Assembly: GCA_033296725.1 (NCBI GenBank)
Contig: MU857626.1
Coordinates: forward strand, 186,001 to 250,000
Length of the DNA stretch: 64,000 nucleotides
Direction of reading: 5' to 3'
Source of the DNA: Corynascus novoguineensis
Lineage: Eukaryota; Ascomycota; Sordariomycetes; Sordariales; Chaetomiaceae
Under the pieces are notes generated by a model. The model was not told the origin of the DNA and searched no databases. It saw only the letters and a program-made list of their open reading frames with translations. The translations under genes were made by a program, and so were the position numbers. Below are positions 21,385-32,624 of the stretch, one piece after another. Every line of letters starts with the position of its first letter. Within the stretch, counting starts at the first letter, position 1.

Positions 21385-21600
21385 ACCTTCCATTTTGTCT
21401 CTATACGCCGCCAGCTCCGGGCTCGTCTAGTCGGCCGTGTGACGTCGCCCACGAGAAAATGAACCTACAGCGAGTCGCGGTCGCCGAAAAAGTCGTAGGC
21501 CAGATCGACGAATCCGTACTGCAGGTCGGCGCCGTACATGTTGGCCTAGAGCGCCTCCAAGCTCGCCTCTTCAGGGGTTTCAGAAAGTTGCTTTAGGGGC
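21385..21600 (-). pseudogene. Fragment of a fungal SAM-dependent methyltransferase
   Basis: One frame reads ETPEEASLEAL, stop, ANMYGADLQYGFVDLAYDFF, GDRDSL, stop, VHFLVGDVTRP, and a shifted frame continues SPELAAYRDKM. This order matches the region after the SAM-binding glycine loop in the fungal UMTA/LaeA-like methyltransferases. The glycine loop itself (DLGCG type) is not preserved upstream. Two TAG codons (at about 21548 and 21467) and one frameshift make it non-functional. Confidence 0.55.
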
Positions 21601-23010
21601 GGAAGGAGCCAAAGGTGTGGCGTTGAGAGCCAACCTAGCAGCCTGGGGTCAAGGGTTCCGGTGTATAAGGTATCACGGCACGGCCGGGCGTATATCGAAC
21701 ACTGTCTGCGTCGGCGACGATTTCGTACGGCGACCAGAAATTCTGGTTGCTCTACTCCGACTTCATCATTCTGTTCCTTGTGCGTCTTTTCTCGGGTAAA
21801 AACCATCTTGTGTCTTTCACACGGGAACAGCTCACCCTTCTCGCCTACCTAATCAGCCGTTTGTCCTACAGTAGGATGCACCATCGAGCGCATCGATAAA
21901 TCGCAAAGAGTAGGTAGGCCAATCCAGCTGCAGGCGTGTGGAAAGAGCCCTCAAACAGCGGGCCAAAATGCGGCCCCTTCGACCGCACTCGGCTCCAACT
22001 CACAGCCTCATTTCGCTTCCCTCAAGGTGAGGCCCAGACGTGAGTTGGGGACCCAAATCCCAAGCCGGTCGAAATCTGCACATAGTCCATCGCAGCCGTG
22101 GCCACTCAGGACAGACATTAGCGTGATATCTTAAAAATAGGTTTCCTAGCTTCGCTTTAAACACCACCACCTGGCCCTGTTTCGAGCCTTGAACATCTCC
22201 GCCAGCGCTGGCGGCGGTTAGCGGCGCGCTCGTCATGAAGTTTCAGACCTGGCCAACACGCAGGTAATCGTGTAGCTATTTCCGCAATGCCTTCTTCACG
22301 CCTGAAGTATAAAGATGATGTGACTGGGTGATGATGTCTAGTCTTTTCGAACCAGAACACAGCTCAATACGTGCCTTATCACACACAGATATCCATCCAC
22401 GCCCGCCACACCCGGGCTCTAGCAGCGGACCCCGCCCCGGCTCCAGCGGCTAGGGCGCGCTGGCAGTGCATAAAGGCTTTAGCATTGGGCACCGCACAAG
22501 AACTGCGAGAGGGTATCCTGCAGGACCAGGTAAACAGTTGGTTATCAACGCCGTCGCCTATATTAGGATGATGCCACCAATCTGGTAGAGAGCCTCAATC
22601 ACTGGAATAGCTGCGGTAAGGGGGTTCTGGTTGTCTAAGGGCGAAGGCGGGGTTGGAACTGGAAGCTGCGGGTTTCAGCACGAATCAACAGTAACGTAGA
22701 GGTAGTTTTTGAATCAACAATAGAGGTAGTGTTTTTGCTTGTGTTACGCAAGATCTTGGTGCCGAGTTGTAGCTCGCCAACGTAACCCAGCTTGTGAATA
22801 GCCCGAACCAAATCAGCCGGCCAGAGGGTAGCTTTAACTCGACTTGAGGACCGAGTTGAGTTGAGTGGAGCTGAGTTGTAGCACACCTTGCTGACAACTG
22901 CCCGCGCCACCGTCCCAACTGTGCCTGAGAGGCCCACTTTTAAGCACTTGCCATTCAACATGTCCCATGGGGCTATGGTGGGTTCGCGGACCCCCGTTGA
23001 TGTCTACTCC
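21601..23010. other. Intergenic
   Basis: No gene supported. Around 22845-22880 there is a short degenerate GAGTT/GAGTG repeat. The region downstream to 23010 is the 3' flank of the F-box gene. Confidence 0.5.
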
Positions 23011-25470
23011 TCATGTCTTCCGAAGCGGCTCAATTATCACGCCGAGCGATGTGAGATTGAATCCCAGATACCGGTACTGTACACCACGCATGTAAGCCTT
23101 TGATTTTGCCATTGTGAAGCAGGCAGAGAGGTAAAACGTTGAAGATAGGACGATAGTAAATACCTGAACGCCATAAAAGCCAGTGATTGCAGTCCCTGGC
23201 GCGGCCGAAATCTCCTTTTCTACAATGGACCTTTTGCGGGACGAGGGTTTCCGGCCAACTTCACACGTCCGCCCGCGGTTCGTATGTATCTGTTCCTGTG
23301 TTAGGCACGGGGCACTTGCTAACCAACTTGTCCTCTCGGGGGGGAAGGAAAAGTACCTTGAGCCAAGTCAGATGTCCTTCTCTACGCAGCCACTCAGCAG
23401 CGCCCTCCAAGAAAAGCCCCTGGCGAATCTCGACTCTGTCAATAATTTCACCTCTAGGCCCGTCGATTGGAAACTCGACAGTCTCGTTATCTTCGTCCTC
23501 GCTGTCCTCCGAGTTGTCAATGCGTCCAAAGCTCCGGCATCCAGTTGGAACCTCCGGGCGGTCGAAGAAGAAGTCTATGCGGCCGATGACTCCGATGATG
23601 CGGATTTTTACTAGACTTGCAAGGTAAATCCCACCACGACCTCCAAACCAACTCCAGAAGAGTGGCCTATATCCCGACATATATATCTCGGGTGCTACCA
23701 AGAAATCCTCATTCAAATTGAGAGTCGGAGGTGGCACGTCAGGATACCATATCGCCGAGTGCCTGAGACTGTTGTTGTCGTTGCCTCTATAGCCTGTCGG
23801 TATATATAGTCGTGGCTGTCGAGGAGCGGCGAGACTGACCATTCTGAAACCCTAAGTTCCGAATCGAGGCTTGATCAGTAGGCAAGAATGGCAAGACGGT
23901 CAGAGCAAAGAGTAAAGCAGGAATTGTCTTACGTCAAAACCGAACTCCAGTAACATAGTCTGCCCACTTGTGATAACGCTCAGCCGTTCTGTCCTGGGTA
24001 CGTCATCAGGAGACCCAAGCCAAGTAGACAGTTGTCTCCTCGTATCACTGCCGCTAACGCACTGAAGAGCCTGGATGCCGCCTAGGCCGACCGCCAGGTT
24101 GAAGCCCGTCAATGCTGCTCCCTGGAGTTGCACAGAACGCTCGCTGCCAGCGGCTCTGTAACCCAAGTGCAAGACTTCCCCGTTGGTAGCAGTTAGCGAC
24201 AACCCCGCAATGTATACTGAACTACCGAGACGGACAGTCGAGGCGGCTACTTGTGAGATACCATCTGCTGGGATGGCCACCCGTTGAATCTTGAGAAGCG
24301 CACAACCTTTCTGCAGCGGGCTGAAGTCTTGCCCCCATCCCCGTATACTCCCCGCGGCGAGGACCCATGGCGGCCTGGGGCTTTCCTCCTCGGGGAGGGA
24401 TGGGAATTGCCAGGGAAATGGTACCTCGGAAGGCAGCTCATTCCAGGAGAGCTCCAAGATATCCGCCACGTGCCGAATGAGACCCCAAACCCGTTTCCTG
24501 TTTCGGGCGGCCTGTCCTAGGCGGGCGTCGACCGTACGATGGTACAGCCAACGCCAGTCTCTGCGTTTAATGCCGCTAGTGCCTTCGAGATCCTCCGCTG
24601 CTTCAAACAGCCACGAGCGCTCCGAGCTCTTCCCCCTAAAACGAGACGCCCAGAATTGTTGGCTGTCGAATACATGCCAGAACGACCGCGATGCACGGCG
24701 GGCGTTCAGGACATCCGGGGTTGGGAGATACGCCGCGATAGCGGAGCATAGCTCCTCAGGAAGTAAGTTGAATGGATCTTGACCGGATGACGATCCGGTA
24801 GATAGTAATAGGTTCCAAGTAGGCGGCGCTTGTGGAGTTTCGCCCAAAATTTCCTCCACTTCGGAAAAAGCAAGGGGGTTAACGCTGTATACGGTGTTGA
24901 ACCACCCCTCTCGGAATTCCCTGTCCGTAAACCGTAGATATTCCCAAGGGAAATAATAATTCTCGTCCTTAAGAAGAGCAAGTCCTCCGTAATCGTGCCC
25001 CCAGTCCATGCTATCCCCCGCCATTACCATAGGGAAGGAGCTCAAGACCTCAAAGAGCCTCTCATAGGGGACCGGGGCCGGATGATATGCCTGTTGAACG
25101 AGAGACCAACAGGCATCGTGAAAAACGAAGCCGCGCTTGCCGTTGACCTCGGCCTGCGTCATTGCCCCGAACTGATCTTCCTCTGGATTTTCATAGCCGG
25201 GGTCGTCCCACCGAGCGCTGGGGTCCGGAGGCGCGATGAAGGCTCCCGACTGCGGCTCAGAGTAGAGGCCGATTCCCGTCAAAACAATGCCTTCCTCTGG
25301 ACTTGAGTACACTGGGACATTGTATTAGCTGTTGCTCGGCATGTGCACGTTTTTCCCCTTCTCGGACGAAGGCACTTACAACCGCGAAACTGATTCATCC
25401 ACGAAACCGAGCCGTCTTGGTCAAAGATAATCCACCCGCATATGGGGCAATTGAAGATACGCGGACTCAT
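23011..25470 (-). CDS. F-box protein with DUF7600-like C-terminal region
   Basis: Five exons: 25380-25470, 23933-25311, 23357-23851, 23164-23295, 23011-23097. Frame continuity at every junction gives 727 residues. The N-terminus is a short metal-site-like start (NCPICGWIIFDQDG). Residues 208-255 form the F-box (DPFNLLPEELCSAIAAYLPT, then RASRSFWHVFDSQQFW), the part that would dock on Skp1 in an SCF ubiquitin ligase. The rest reads as the beta-rich region found after F-boxes in many filamentous fungi (IRGWGQDFSPLQKGCALL, FGFDGFRMVSLA, ITGFYGVQ, YLGFNLTSLGVI). It may recognise the substrate. An acidic insert (RIDNSEDSEDEDNE) lies in exon 3. The acceptor of exon 3 (TTAG at 23852) was chosen over a nearby CAG because only it keeps the frame. 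Substrate unknown. Confidence 0.85.
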
Positions 25471-26176
25471 GTTGGCTGCAGATGGGTTGCCTTCAGCATG
25501 GAAACAGCTTGTCGCTGGGGTGAATGGACTGTCATGTTGGGCAGGAGGCTGGCCGAGGGAATCAATTAATAGGTATGTAGGTAGATAGGAACGATTTTTT
25601 CCGTTGCAGTGTAGCACGCAATCCGGTAAACAGAAAGAAAGCGCCTGCCTTGAAGGCTTGGGCGTGCTTGGTGGTAGGGATGCAAGGGAACTCGAATGGA
25701 GGAACCCAAACAGCGAGGTGGAAGTGTGGGGTTGGCGTTGGAGACGTGCGAGCGGGGCAGTTCCGACTTTGTCCATGACCTGCACTGACATCGTAGAGCA
25801 CTACCTTGGCATAGATAGAGACAGCCTAACTCGCAAACAGCAAGACGCAGACTTTAAGGATCCAATTAAGGGATTCCTAATTTCGAATCGCAACCAGATA
25901 GTTCTTCTGTAGGGACTCCCAAAACGGAGAACCGGCTCCCGTCAAGGGGGAACCTCAGGGAAATATGTCCTATATAGGACGCACCACACCACATCTTCCC
26001 TTTGATAGATCTCCAAAAGAGCTGTCGAGGTTGCGGCCCATTGCCGTGAAATGTTTTCAATCGCTAACCCCAGGGAAAGTAATATGTACCTCTCTTTTGC
26101 TGATGCATTCCCGACGTCTTTGTAGTCGCATCTTAGATGGATTTCAGACTACTAAGCACGAAGTTTTTGACGCTAT

Positions 26177-26214
26177 CTATGTGACTGGAAAACTATGTGA
26201 CTGGAAAACTATGT
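26177..26214. repeat. 16-bp tandem duplication
   Basis: CTATGTGACTGGAAAA occurs at 26177-26192 and 26193-26208, followed by a partial third copy (CTATGT). Likely slippage. Confidence 0.85.
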
Positions 26215-26948
26215 CTCCCCGACGATGTCATCCCGTTGACATCGTGTGGACATCGCTTTGAAGCCTCACGATGACAGTGATAGTGTGATGGGGCAAGGGA
26301 AGACCGCCCCTATGTATCCTCTTTCAAACCATTTGGTTACGAAGGGTTGTAAATTACCACAACAACAATCTTTAGGCCTCAAAGAGACTTGAAGTTAACT
26401 CAGAGAACTCAAAGGAAACGCTTGCAGTGGTGATGCTTCCTAACACCGACCCTCGACCGTGAAAACAGGAATCGGGCAAATTACCATATGGATTCGCGAA
26501 GACGAGCGGCATATTGACTTACGAATATTTGGTGTCGCTCTAGAACCTTTATTATATGTCATTGAAATAGCCAGCAATGCGGGTCCGCTAGTTCCGGCTC
26601 TGGGTTGCACCAGTCTGTCTCTAGCCGCACCAATCATGACCAGCTACCAGTGCTGTATCCCCTCGATTGATAACGGACTGATTGTTTTCCGCAAATAAGC
26701 TTTCTGAACTTACACTCTAAATCTTCAGTCACGGCGAGTATTTATCCGTACTGGCGGCACTTCGGTCAAGGGGTGCTATTGACCGAGACTATGCTGTCTC
26801 CCGGTCGGTATTGGTACGGCTTAATGCAAAGATCGTCGTCTGGAGAGACTGAGGATTGCTGGTACGGGGCCATTTCTACCCCGGATTTTTCGCTGCGGAT
26901 CACAGTCTAAACCCGCCCTCCCCCGCATGAGATGCAACCAGGGCTTAA

Positions 26949-26957
26949 CATAAATAG
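26949..26957 (+). promoter_or_regulatory. TATA-like element of the GH127 gene
   Basis: CATAAATAG about 120 bases upstream of the ATG at 27073, a usual TATA position for a secreted-enzyme gene in filamentous fungi. Confidence 0.5.
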
Positions 26958-27072
26958 GGGCTTTGAGCCGTGCTCCTGTTGAGTTCACGATGGCTTTGGA
27001 GAAGCTCTTGCTTAAGTGGTTTTCTTTGTTGCCCAGGATAAGGGAGTCAAGTTAGGAAGGAAGCTGAGCACC

Positions 27073-28941
27073 ATGTTGTCTTCCAACCCTCTTGGCCTGT
27101 TGTTCGGCCTCCTGGTAGTGGCTCAACCTACCTTTGGTCAATCTTCCGGGCCGCGGCCCTTTGACATGAGCACCGTCTCCCTGACAAACAGTCGCTGGAT
27201 GGATAATCAGAACCGCACCGTTACATACCTGAAATGGGTCGACGTCGACCGCCTGCTCTACAATTTCCGAGCCAACCACGGCCTGTCGACCCAAGGGGCC
27301 AGCCAGAACGGCGGATGGGATGCACCGAACTTCCCCTTCCGTACTCATGCCCAAGGCCACTACCTTACTGCGTGGTCCCATTGTTACGCCTCGCTCCGGG
27401 ACGATGAGTGCCGTGACCGGGCCACCTACTTCGTCTCCGAGCTCGCCAAGTGCCAGGCAAACAACGACGCCGTCGGTTTTGGAGCCGGCTATCTGTCTGG
27501 GTTTCCCGAATCAGAGTTCGACGCCCTCGAAGCACGAACGCTCAACAACGGGAACGTCCCTTACTACGCCATCCACAAGACCATGGCCGGCCTCCTGGAT
27601 GTGTGGCGCCACGTCGGCGACACCACGGCTCGCGACGTCCTGCTGGCGTTGGCAGGATGGGTCGATTCGCGCACCGGTCGGCTGAGCTACGAGCAGATGC
27701 AGGCTATGCTAGGCACTGAGTTTGGCGGCATGAACGACGTTTTGGCGGATCTCTCTAGCCAGAGCGGGGACAAGCGGTGGCTCGAGGTCGCGCAACGGTT
27801 CGACCACGCCGCCGTTTTCGACCCACTGGCATCCGAACAAGACAAGCTCAACGGCCTACACGCCAACACGCAGGTGCCCAAGTGGATTGGTGCCGTGCTC
27901 GAGTACAAGGCGACGGGAGACGCCCGGTACCTCGACATCGCCACCAACGCGTGGAACTTCACCGTCTACGCCCACAGCTACGCCATCGGCGGCAACAGCC
28001 AGGCGGAGCACTTCCACGAACCGAACGCCATCGCCAAGTACCTGGTCGAGGACACAGCTGAGGCGTGCAACACGTACAACATGCTCCGACTCACACGCGA
28101 GCTGTGGGCGCTCGACCCGGGTAGCACGGCCTACTTTGACTTTTACGAGCGCGCGCTGCTGAACCACCTGCTCGGGCAGCAGAACCCGGCGGACCCGCAC
28201 GGGCACGTTACCTACTTCACGCCGCTCAATCCGGGCGGCCGGCGCGGCGTGGGCCCGGCCTGGGGCGGCGGCACGTGGAGCACTGATTACGACTCGTTCT
28301 GGTGTTGCCAGGGCACCGCGCTCGAGACCAACACCAAGCTGATGGACTCGGTTTACTGGCACGACGAGGCGGCGAGTCGTCTGTGGGTCAACCTATTCAC
28401 CCCCTCCGTGCTGCGCTGGGAGGAGCGCGGCGTTACCGTCACGCAGGAGACAGCCTTCCCCGCGGGTGGCGACACCATCACGCTGACGATCGGGGGTAAC
28501 GCGACCGGGGGAAGCTGGGACATGCACATCCGGATCCCGTCGTGGACAACCTCGGACGCAGAGGTCCGGGTAAACGAGGAGAAGGTCAACATCGCGGCAG
28601 TGCCGGGCACGTACGCCTCCATCGAGGGGCGGGAGTGGAAGGGGGGCGACGTGATTCGGGTACGCCTGCCTATGACACTGCGGACGGTGCCGGCGAACGA
28701 CGATCCCGGGGTTGCGGCGCTGGCGTACGGGCCCATGGTGTTGTCTGGCAACTACGGCAGCACATCGCTGTCGTCGCTGCCGACGCTGGAGCTGGACTCG
28801 GTGAAGCGGGTGGAAGGGGACGATGGGCTGGTGTTTACCGCGACCGCTGACGGGCAGACGGTTACGCTGGGACCGTTCTACGACGCGCATGGGATCAATT
28901 ACAACGTGTATTGGGTGACCAACGGACGTTTGCCGGAGTGA
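27073..28941 (+). CDS. Secreted GH127-family glycosidase (beta-L-arabinofuranosidase type)
   Basis: Single exon, 622 residues from the ATG at 27073, which has a good ACC context and begins a signal peptide (residues 1-22, LGLLFGLLVVAQPTFGQ). The frame is open further upstream but without an ATG. GH127 enzymes (DUF1680) release terminal beta-L-arabinofuranose. In bifidobacterial HypBA1 the active site is Glu338, Cys340, Cys417 and Cys418, with zinc and a cysteine nucleophile. The matching set is visible here: E330 and C332 in DTAEACNTYN, and C411-C412 in SFWCCQGT. Other family landmarks are PFRTHAQGHYL, YYAIHKTMAGL, EFGGMNDVLADL, GLHANTQVPKWIGA, AEHFHEPNAIA and the C-terminal ALAYGPMVLSG. Third-position GC is high, which fits strong expression. 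Substrate (arabinoglycan, glycoprotein or pectin side chain) cannot be told from sequence. Confidence 0.9.
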   Translation: MLSSNPLGLLFGLLVVAQPTFGQSSGPRPFDMSTVSLTNSRWMDNQNRTVTYLKWVDVDRLLYNFRANHGLSTQGASQNGGWDAPNFPFRTHAQGHYLTAWSHCYASLRDDECRDRATYFVSELAKCQANNDAVGFGAGYLSGFPESEFDALEARTLNNGNVPYYAIHKTMAGLLDVWRHVGDTTARDVLLALAGWVDSRTGRLSYEQMQAMLGTEFGGMNDVLADLSSQSGDKRWLEVAQRFDHAAVFDPLASEQDKLNGLHANTQVPKWIGAVLEYKATGDARYLDIATNAWNFTVYAHSYAIGGNSQAEHFHEPNAIAKYLVEDTAEACNTYNMLRLTRELWALDPGSTAYFDFYERALLNHLLGQQNPADPHGHVTYFTPLNPGGRRGVGPAWGGGTWSTDYDSFWCCQGTALETNTKLMDSVYWHDEAASRLWVNLFTPSVLRWEERGVTVTQETAFPAGGDTITLTIGGNATGGSWDMHIRIPSWTTSDAEVRVNEEKVNIAAVPGTYASIEGREWKGGDVIRVRLPMTLRTVPANDDPGVAALAYGPMVLSGNYGSTSLSSLPTLELDSVKRVEGDDGLVFTATADGQTVTLGPFYDAHGINYNVYWVTNGRLPE

Positions 28942-30398
28942 TGACGCAGTTGAGGAGAGTTGCTGTTCAAAGTGGTTTGTCGTGGTTCGCGACATTGTGT
29001 GTGTGTATTTGCGGTTGGGCTGTTTGATTCAAACAAACTCAACTCCATGGAGCATGAAAAACAAAAAGCGTCTCGCGGTCAGATGCCCGTGTTCCACGAG
29101 CGGGTAGTGGATCCATCCGATAGGATAACAGAGATACAGCTGGATCTTCCCCTTGATGACGTCCCTGATATTTTCAGATCGCTCCCCCGATAAGCAGGGA
29201 TCAAACAATTGCGTCAAATGTGTATTTGTTACAGTAGACAAATAACTTTGGCTTCTAGAACTGGAAGCTTGCTTGGCGCCTGGGAGTCGTCAAAGTAAAA
29301 TGAAGTTATGTCAAGGCGGTCAGACATCGAACCACTGCAATGCAGCTTGACGAAAGAAAAAGACGATGCGGAGTACTTGGGGTCGAATATCATCATAGGT
29401 GGATGGATCTAACTTTCCATTCACACAAATCTTCCCGCTTGTTGGTGGTGGGTCGGGTGATTCCGGCACCAGCGTTGACCATTGGACTTTGGGTTCCATT
29501 GCACCCCTGCCACGAGAGCCAGGCATGTGGGAATTTCCAAGGAAAGCGTAAGATCGGCCGCCAAGTCGTTTGTTCCAGCCTGGCCCATTTCCGCCGTTCC
29601 TTCGCCGACAACAACAACTGAAACCACCCGATAAGACTGACAAACATGCTGCGGATGACCGACTCAAGAAATAAAACACTGGATATGTATTCAGTACTCT
29701 GTATTCTGGTAAATTGCACGCGCAGAAAACGAACTTGAGACATGCGACACAAATCACGCTTTCGGCGCTTTCAAATGATCCAAAGGCAAACACAGACCGA
29801 GAGACTCTCGCTCGCTCATTAAGAGGTCGGGCATCGACACCCCCAGAATGGCGATCCTCGACCACTGCCCCGCATCCTTCTTTCTCCTCGAGCCGCTCAT
29901 CTTTTGACTGCCGTCGCCAAGTCGTCCGGCGCGCTTGGCGACCTTGGCAGCGGCCCCGGAAACTGTCCCGACGTCCTGGTTGACCCTCGATTGGCCCCCT
30001 GAAAGGGGAAAGGCTGAGCAGTATCAGGGTCGGCGGTCGCCGGGTTGATATTCTCGGCCGACCAAGCATCTTTCCCGGCTGAGTTCTCAGAGAACTTCGA
30101 TTCCGATACCAGAAACCCTTATTGTGGCGTGAGAGACCTGAGGTAACACGATCGCCAACCCCACGGCGCAGAAAATCAGTGTGTGTTTGTACTTGGCCCT
30201 CTTTCAAGAGCGGCAGTTACCTGATTTCTCTTATACGCACGATCTGCCATTATTTTTGGAGTCAGACATTTTCTGGTTCACACACCTTCGACTATCGCGC
30301 TGGCCAACCCAAATGCGACAACAACCTCAGCGGCCCTTCCGCCATCGTCGACATCCTTGACGCTAGTCATTGACTAAGCTTCAACAAGAACACACGAT
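28942..30398. other. Intergenic
   Basis: 3' flank of GH127 and the promoter of the gene at 30399. A minus-strand frame at 29320-30207 is open for 295 codons but has no recognisable family and looks like chance. No repeat or RNA gene seen. Confidence 0.5.
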
Positions 30399-31194
30399 AT
30401 GGCCAGACCAGCAAACGCTGCCGTGAGGGAGACGAGACGCAAATCCACTCCGCTGGAGCTGGAAAGAATGAATGTGTCCAAGGCGCTGACTGCGGCCGAG
30501 CATTCGCGACGCCAGTTTATCTTGAACTTCGCCGCCAGCCGAGACACGCAGCTTCTCGTCCCCGGCAAAAAGTCCGATGCTGTGAAAGCAGCCGAGGAAT
30601 GGGTCGCCGTTTGGCTCAGCCAAAACGGATACCAGACAGTGAAGAACGACTTCTTCAAATACACTGTCGACGCGCGCCTGTGGGCGACTCATGGTACGTC
30701 ACACAAAATCTCACCAAACCCAAATTCTCTACATTCTGACGATTAACCTCATGATAGTCGGAGAGGATATTGATTTTCCATTTACTTTCATGCGAGGAAG
30801 GTATGAGGCATCGCTCAGCGATATCTCCGAAATGGGCGACAAGCGCCCGATGAGTGAAACTTCCCTGATTGCCAAGGAGATCGAGGTCCGCGATGAAGAG
30901 ACTCATCCCATGACGACCCCCGTGGCACCCACGACCCCTGCTGGGCCTCATTCTCCGAGGAAGCAGCAGCAGCAGCAGCAGCAGCAGCGGCATCAGTCGG
31001 CGCCGTCTACGCCGCAATCACGCAGGCAGAGGTCGACTACATTTCCAAAGGTCCGCGAGGTCTCCCAGAGAGACCGGAGCATGTCCCTGACTAGCTTCGA
31101 TACTATGAAGTCCCCCAAAGTCGGCCAGGACAGATTCCCGTTTCTTACTCGCCTAGGTCGTTCTTGGTCGCGTCGCCTCTCATCCGCTTCCTGA
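30399..31194 (+). CDS. Unknown fungal protein with polyglutamine tract
   Basis: Exons 30399-30693 and 30758-31194 join in phase 1 across a 64-base GTACGT/TAG intron; 243 residues. Not assigned to a family. The first 130 residues look ordered: a basic start, a helical region (SRRQFILNFAAS, AVKAAEEWVAVWLSQNG) and FFKYTVDARLWATHVGEDID. The second half is disordered, with Pro/Thr runs, eight glutamines from an uninterrupted CAG tract (30964-30987), and Ser/Arg-rich segments. No signal peptide or membrane segment. The tail (GRSWSRRLSSAS) is basic and serine-rich, which would suit phosphorylation. Reality rests on the clean splice and conserved-looking N-terminal half. Confidence 0.65.
30964..30987 (+). 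repeat. (CAG)8 trinucleotide repeat in coding sequence
   Basis: Eight perfect CAG units encode eight glutamines; a pure tract is prone to length change between strains. Confidence 0.9.
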
Positions 31195-32624
31195 GGCCTC
31201 CAGCCAGCGGGATCCACAGAAGTCAGTCTTCTCACAAATCCAAAGAAGAACTGCACACTGTACCGTACCCTACGTCTTCCAAAGCGGGAGGCCACATGAA
31301 CGACTGTAAATCAGAGATGCTGGTTTATCGCTCCCTGACTGGAAGAACCGGCTGAGACGCAGCACATGGCACTGCGTCATTGCGGGGGAAGCGGAACAAG
31401 GGCGCGTGGAATTCAAAGGACGACGACGGCTGGCAGCCTGGCCAAGGGCTTGGCCAAAACACTGCGTGACTGGCGTCGGTCGCAAAACCGCCTGCACTGC
31501 CACGCCGGTCGGCTGCTAGTCGCCCACCGGGGCGGGTCCTTGGCCAGCTGGCTTTGGACGGGAAGGACCGTGACATGAGATATGGCTGGCTTGGCCGGAC
31601 TTGGCTTCCCTTGGTATTGGATGCTTGCGGGTCTTGGCTGGGAATATCCTTCCCTCAAAGTCCGGTTCTTGTTATTTTCAGCGCGAGGTCCTCTCGTCGG
31701 AAAATCCCGGTTCCCTAAACGGTATCTTTTGGTCTCATCTCACTGAGCACTTCGCTTTTTCACTGGTTTGTTTTGCTACTGCCGTGGGAACGCTGCAGAG
31801 GAGGAGGTACGCACATGAAGGATACTCTCCCACTCATTTTTGTCTCTCTCTCTCTCTCTCTCCCTCTCTCTCCCCCCCCTCTCTCCCCCTCTCTCCTTTC
31901 CACATTTCAGTGGTCGAGTCATCATGATTATTTAGGCCATCCTAGTATGGACTGCAGATCTGCTACCACATGATCAACTGTGATATGTTTTCGACTTAGT
32001 CCAATATTCACTTCTTCGTGAGCAAGTCCAGTTCATCACTGGATGGAGCACAGCACCAAGCTCTCGAAGTAGTTAAAGTACCATCGCTAGGCATCCAAAT
32101 TGAACAAATGGGACTGATCGATTTCGGCAAGTGGTTGAAGAAGCTTTGCCTTTTTTAAGCTGCGCCGCTAGTGGAAAGAGCCTCAGAGTCGCTTCGCATC
32201 AGCTACCGCCGGATCCAGTCCCGTCCCGGCAAAACGTCGTCGTTGCCAGCGCCTCCGGCCCGCTTTCCCGGCCGATGTTCCACTTTTCACGACATAGACG
32301 AAGGACTGTTCTTCGAGTCGACGCGGATTAGGTACTATCGAATGCGCTAGAAGTGTGTAGATTGAATCCGAGATGGCATCCCCTGCGTATGCCAGTGATG
32401 GTGACTCCTCGCCGACGTGAGATGGGGATAACGTCGGGCAAGTTGCCATAACGAGATACGCGTCGCATGTAATACACGGTCGAAGTTATCACCGACGCTG
32501 GGATATATCTTGGAACGGCCCCAAGCCGGTAGTGACTGTCTCGAAGTAGGAGCCAACGACATCTGCTTGCCTCACACCAACTCTCCTCCAGGCCAGCGAA
32601 CCGGACCCCGACATAAAGCCCACC
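31195..32624. other. Intergenic
   Basis: No supported gene. Holds the long CT tract at 31843-31898 and, near the 3' end, the leader of the dehydrogenase at 32625. Confidence 0.5.
31843..31898. repeat. Polypyrimidine (CT/C) microsatellite
   Basis: Nearly uninterrupted CT repeats merging into C runs for about 56 bases. Such tracts are length-variable and can form unusual DNA structures. Confidence 0.9.

Larger units (their letters stand above)
25471..27072. other. Intergenic, AT-rich
   Basis: Divergent promoter region between the F-box gene and GH127. No gene supported. It contains a 16-bp tandem duplication (26177-26214) and a TATA-like element at 26949. A GCGGGG on the minus strand near 26918 matches the CreA carbon-repressor core, but such matches are common by chance. 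Confidence 0.5.

Noticed and set aside
27856..28362. 168-codon and 200-codon antisense frames inside GH127
   Set aside because: Shadows produced by high GC at third positions.
29320..30207. 295-codon minus-strand frame in the spacer after GH127
   Set aside because: No domain, no ATG-supported start, composition changes along its length; reads as chance opening.
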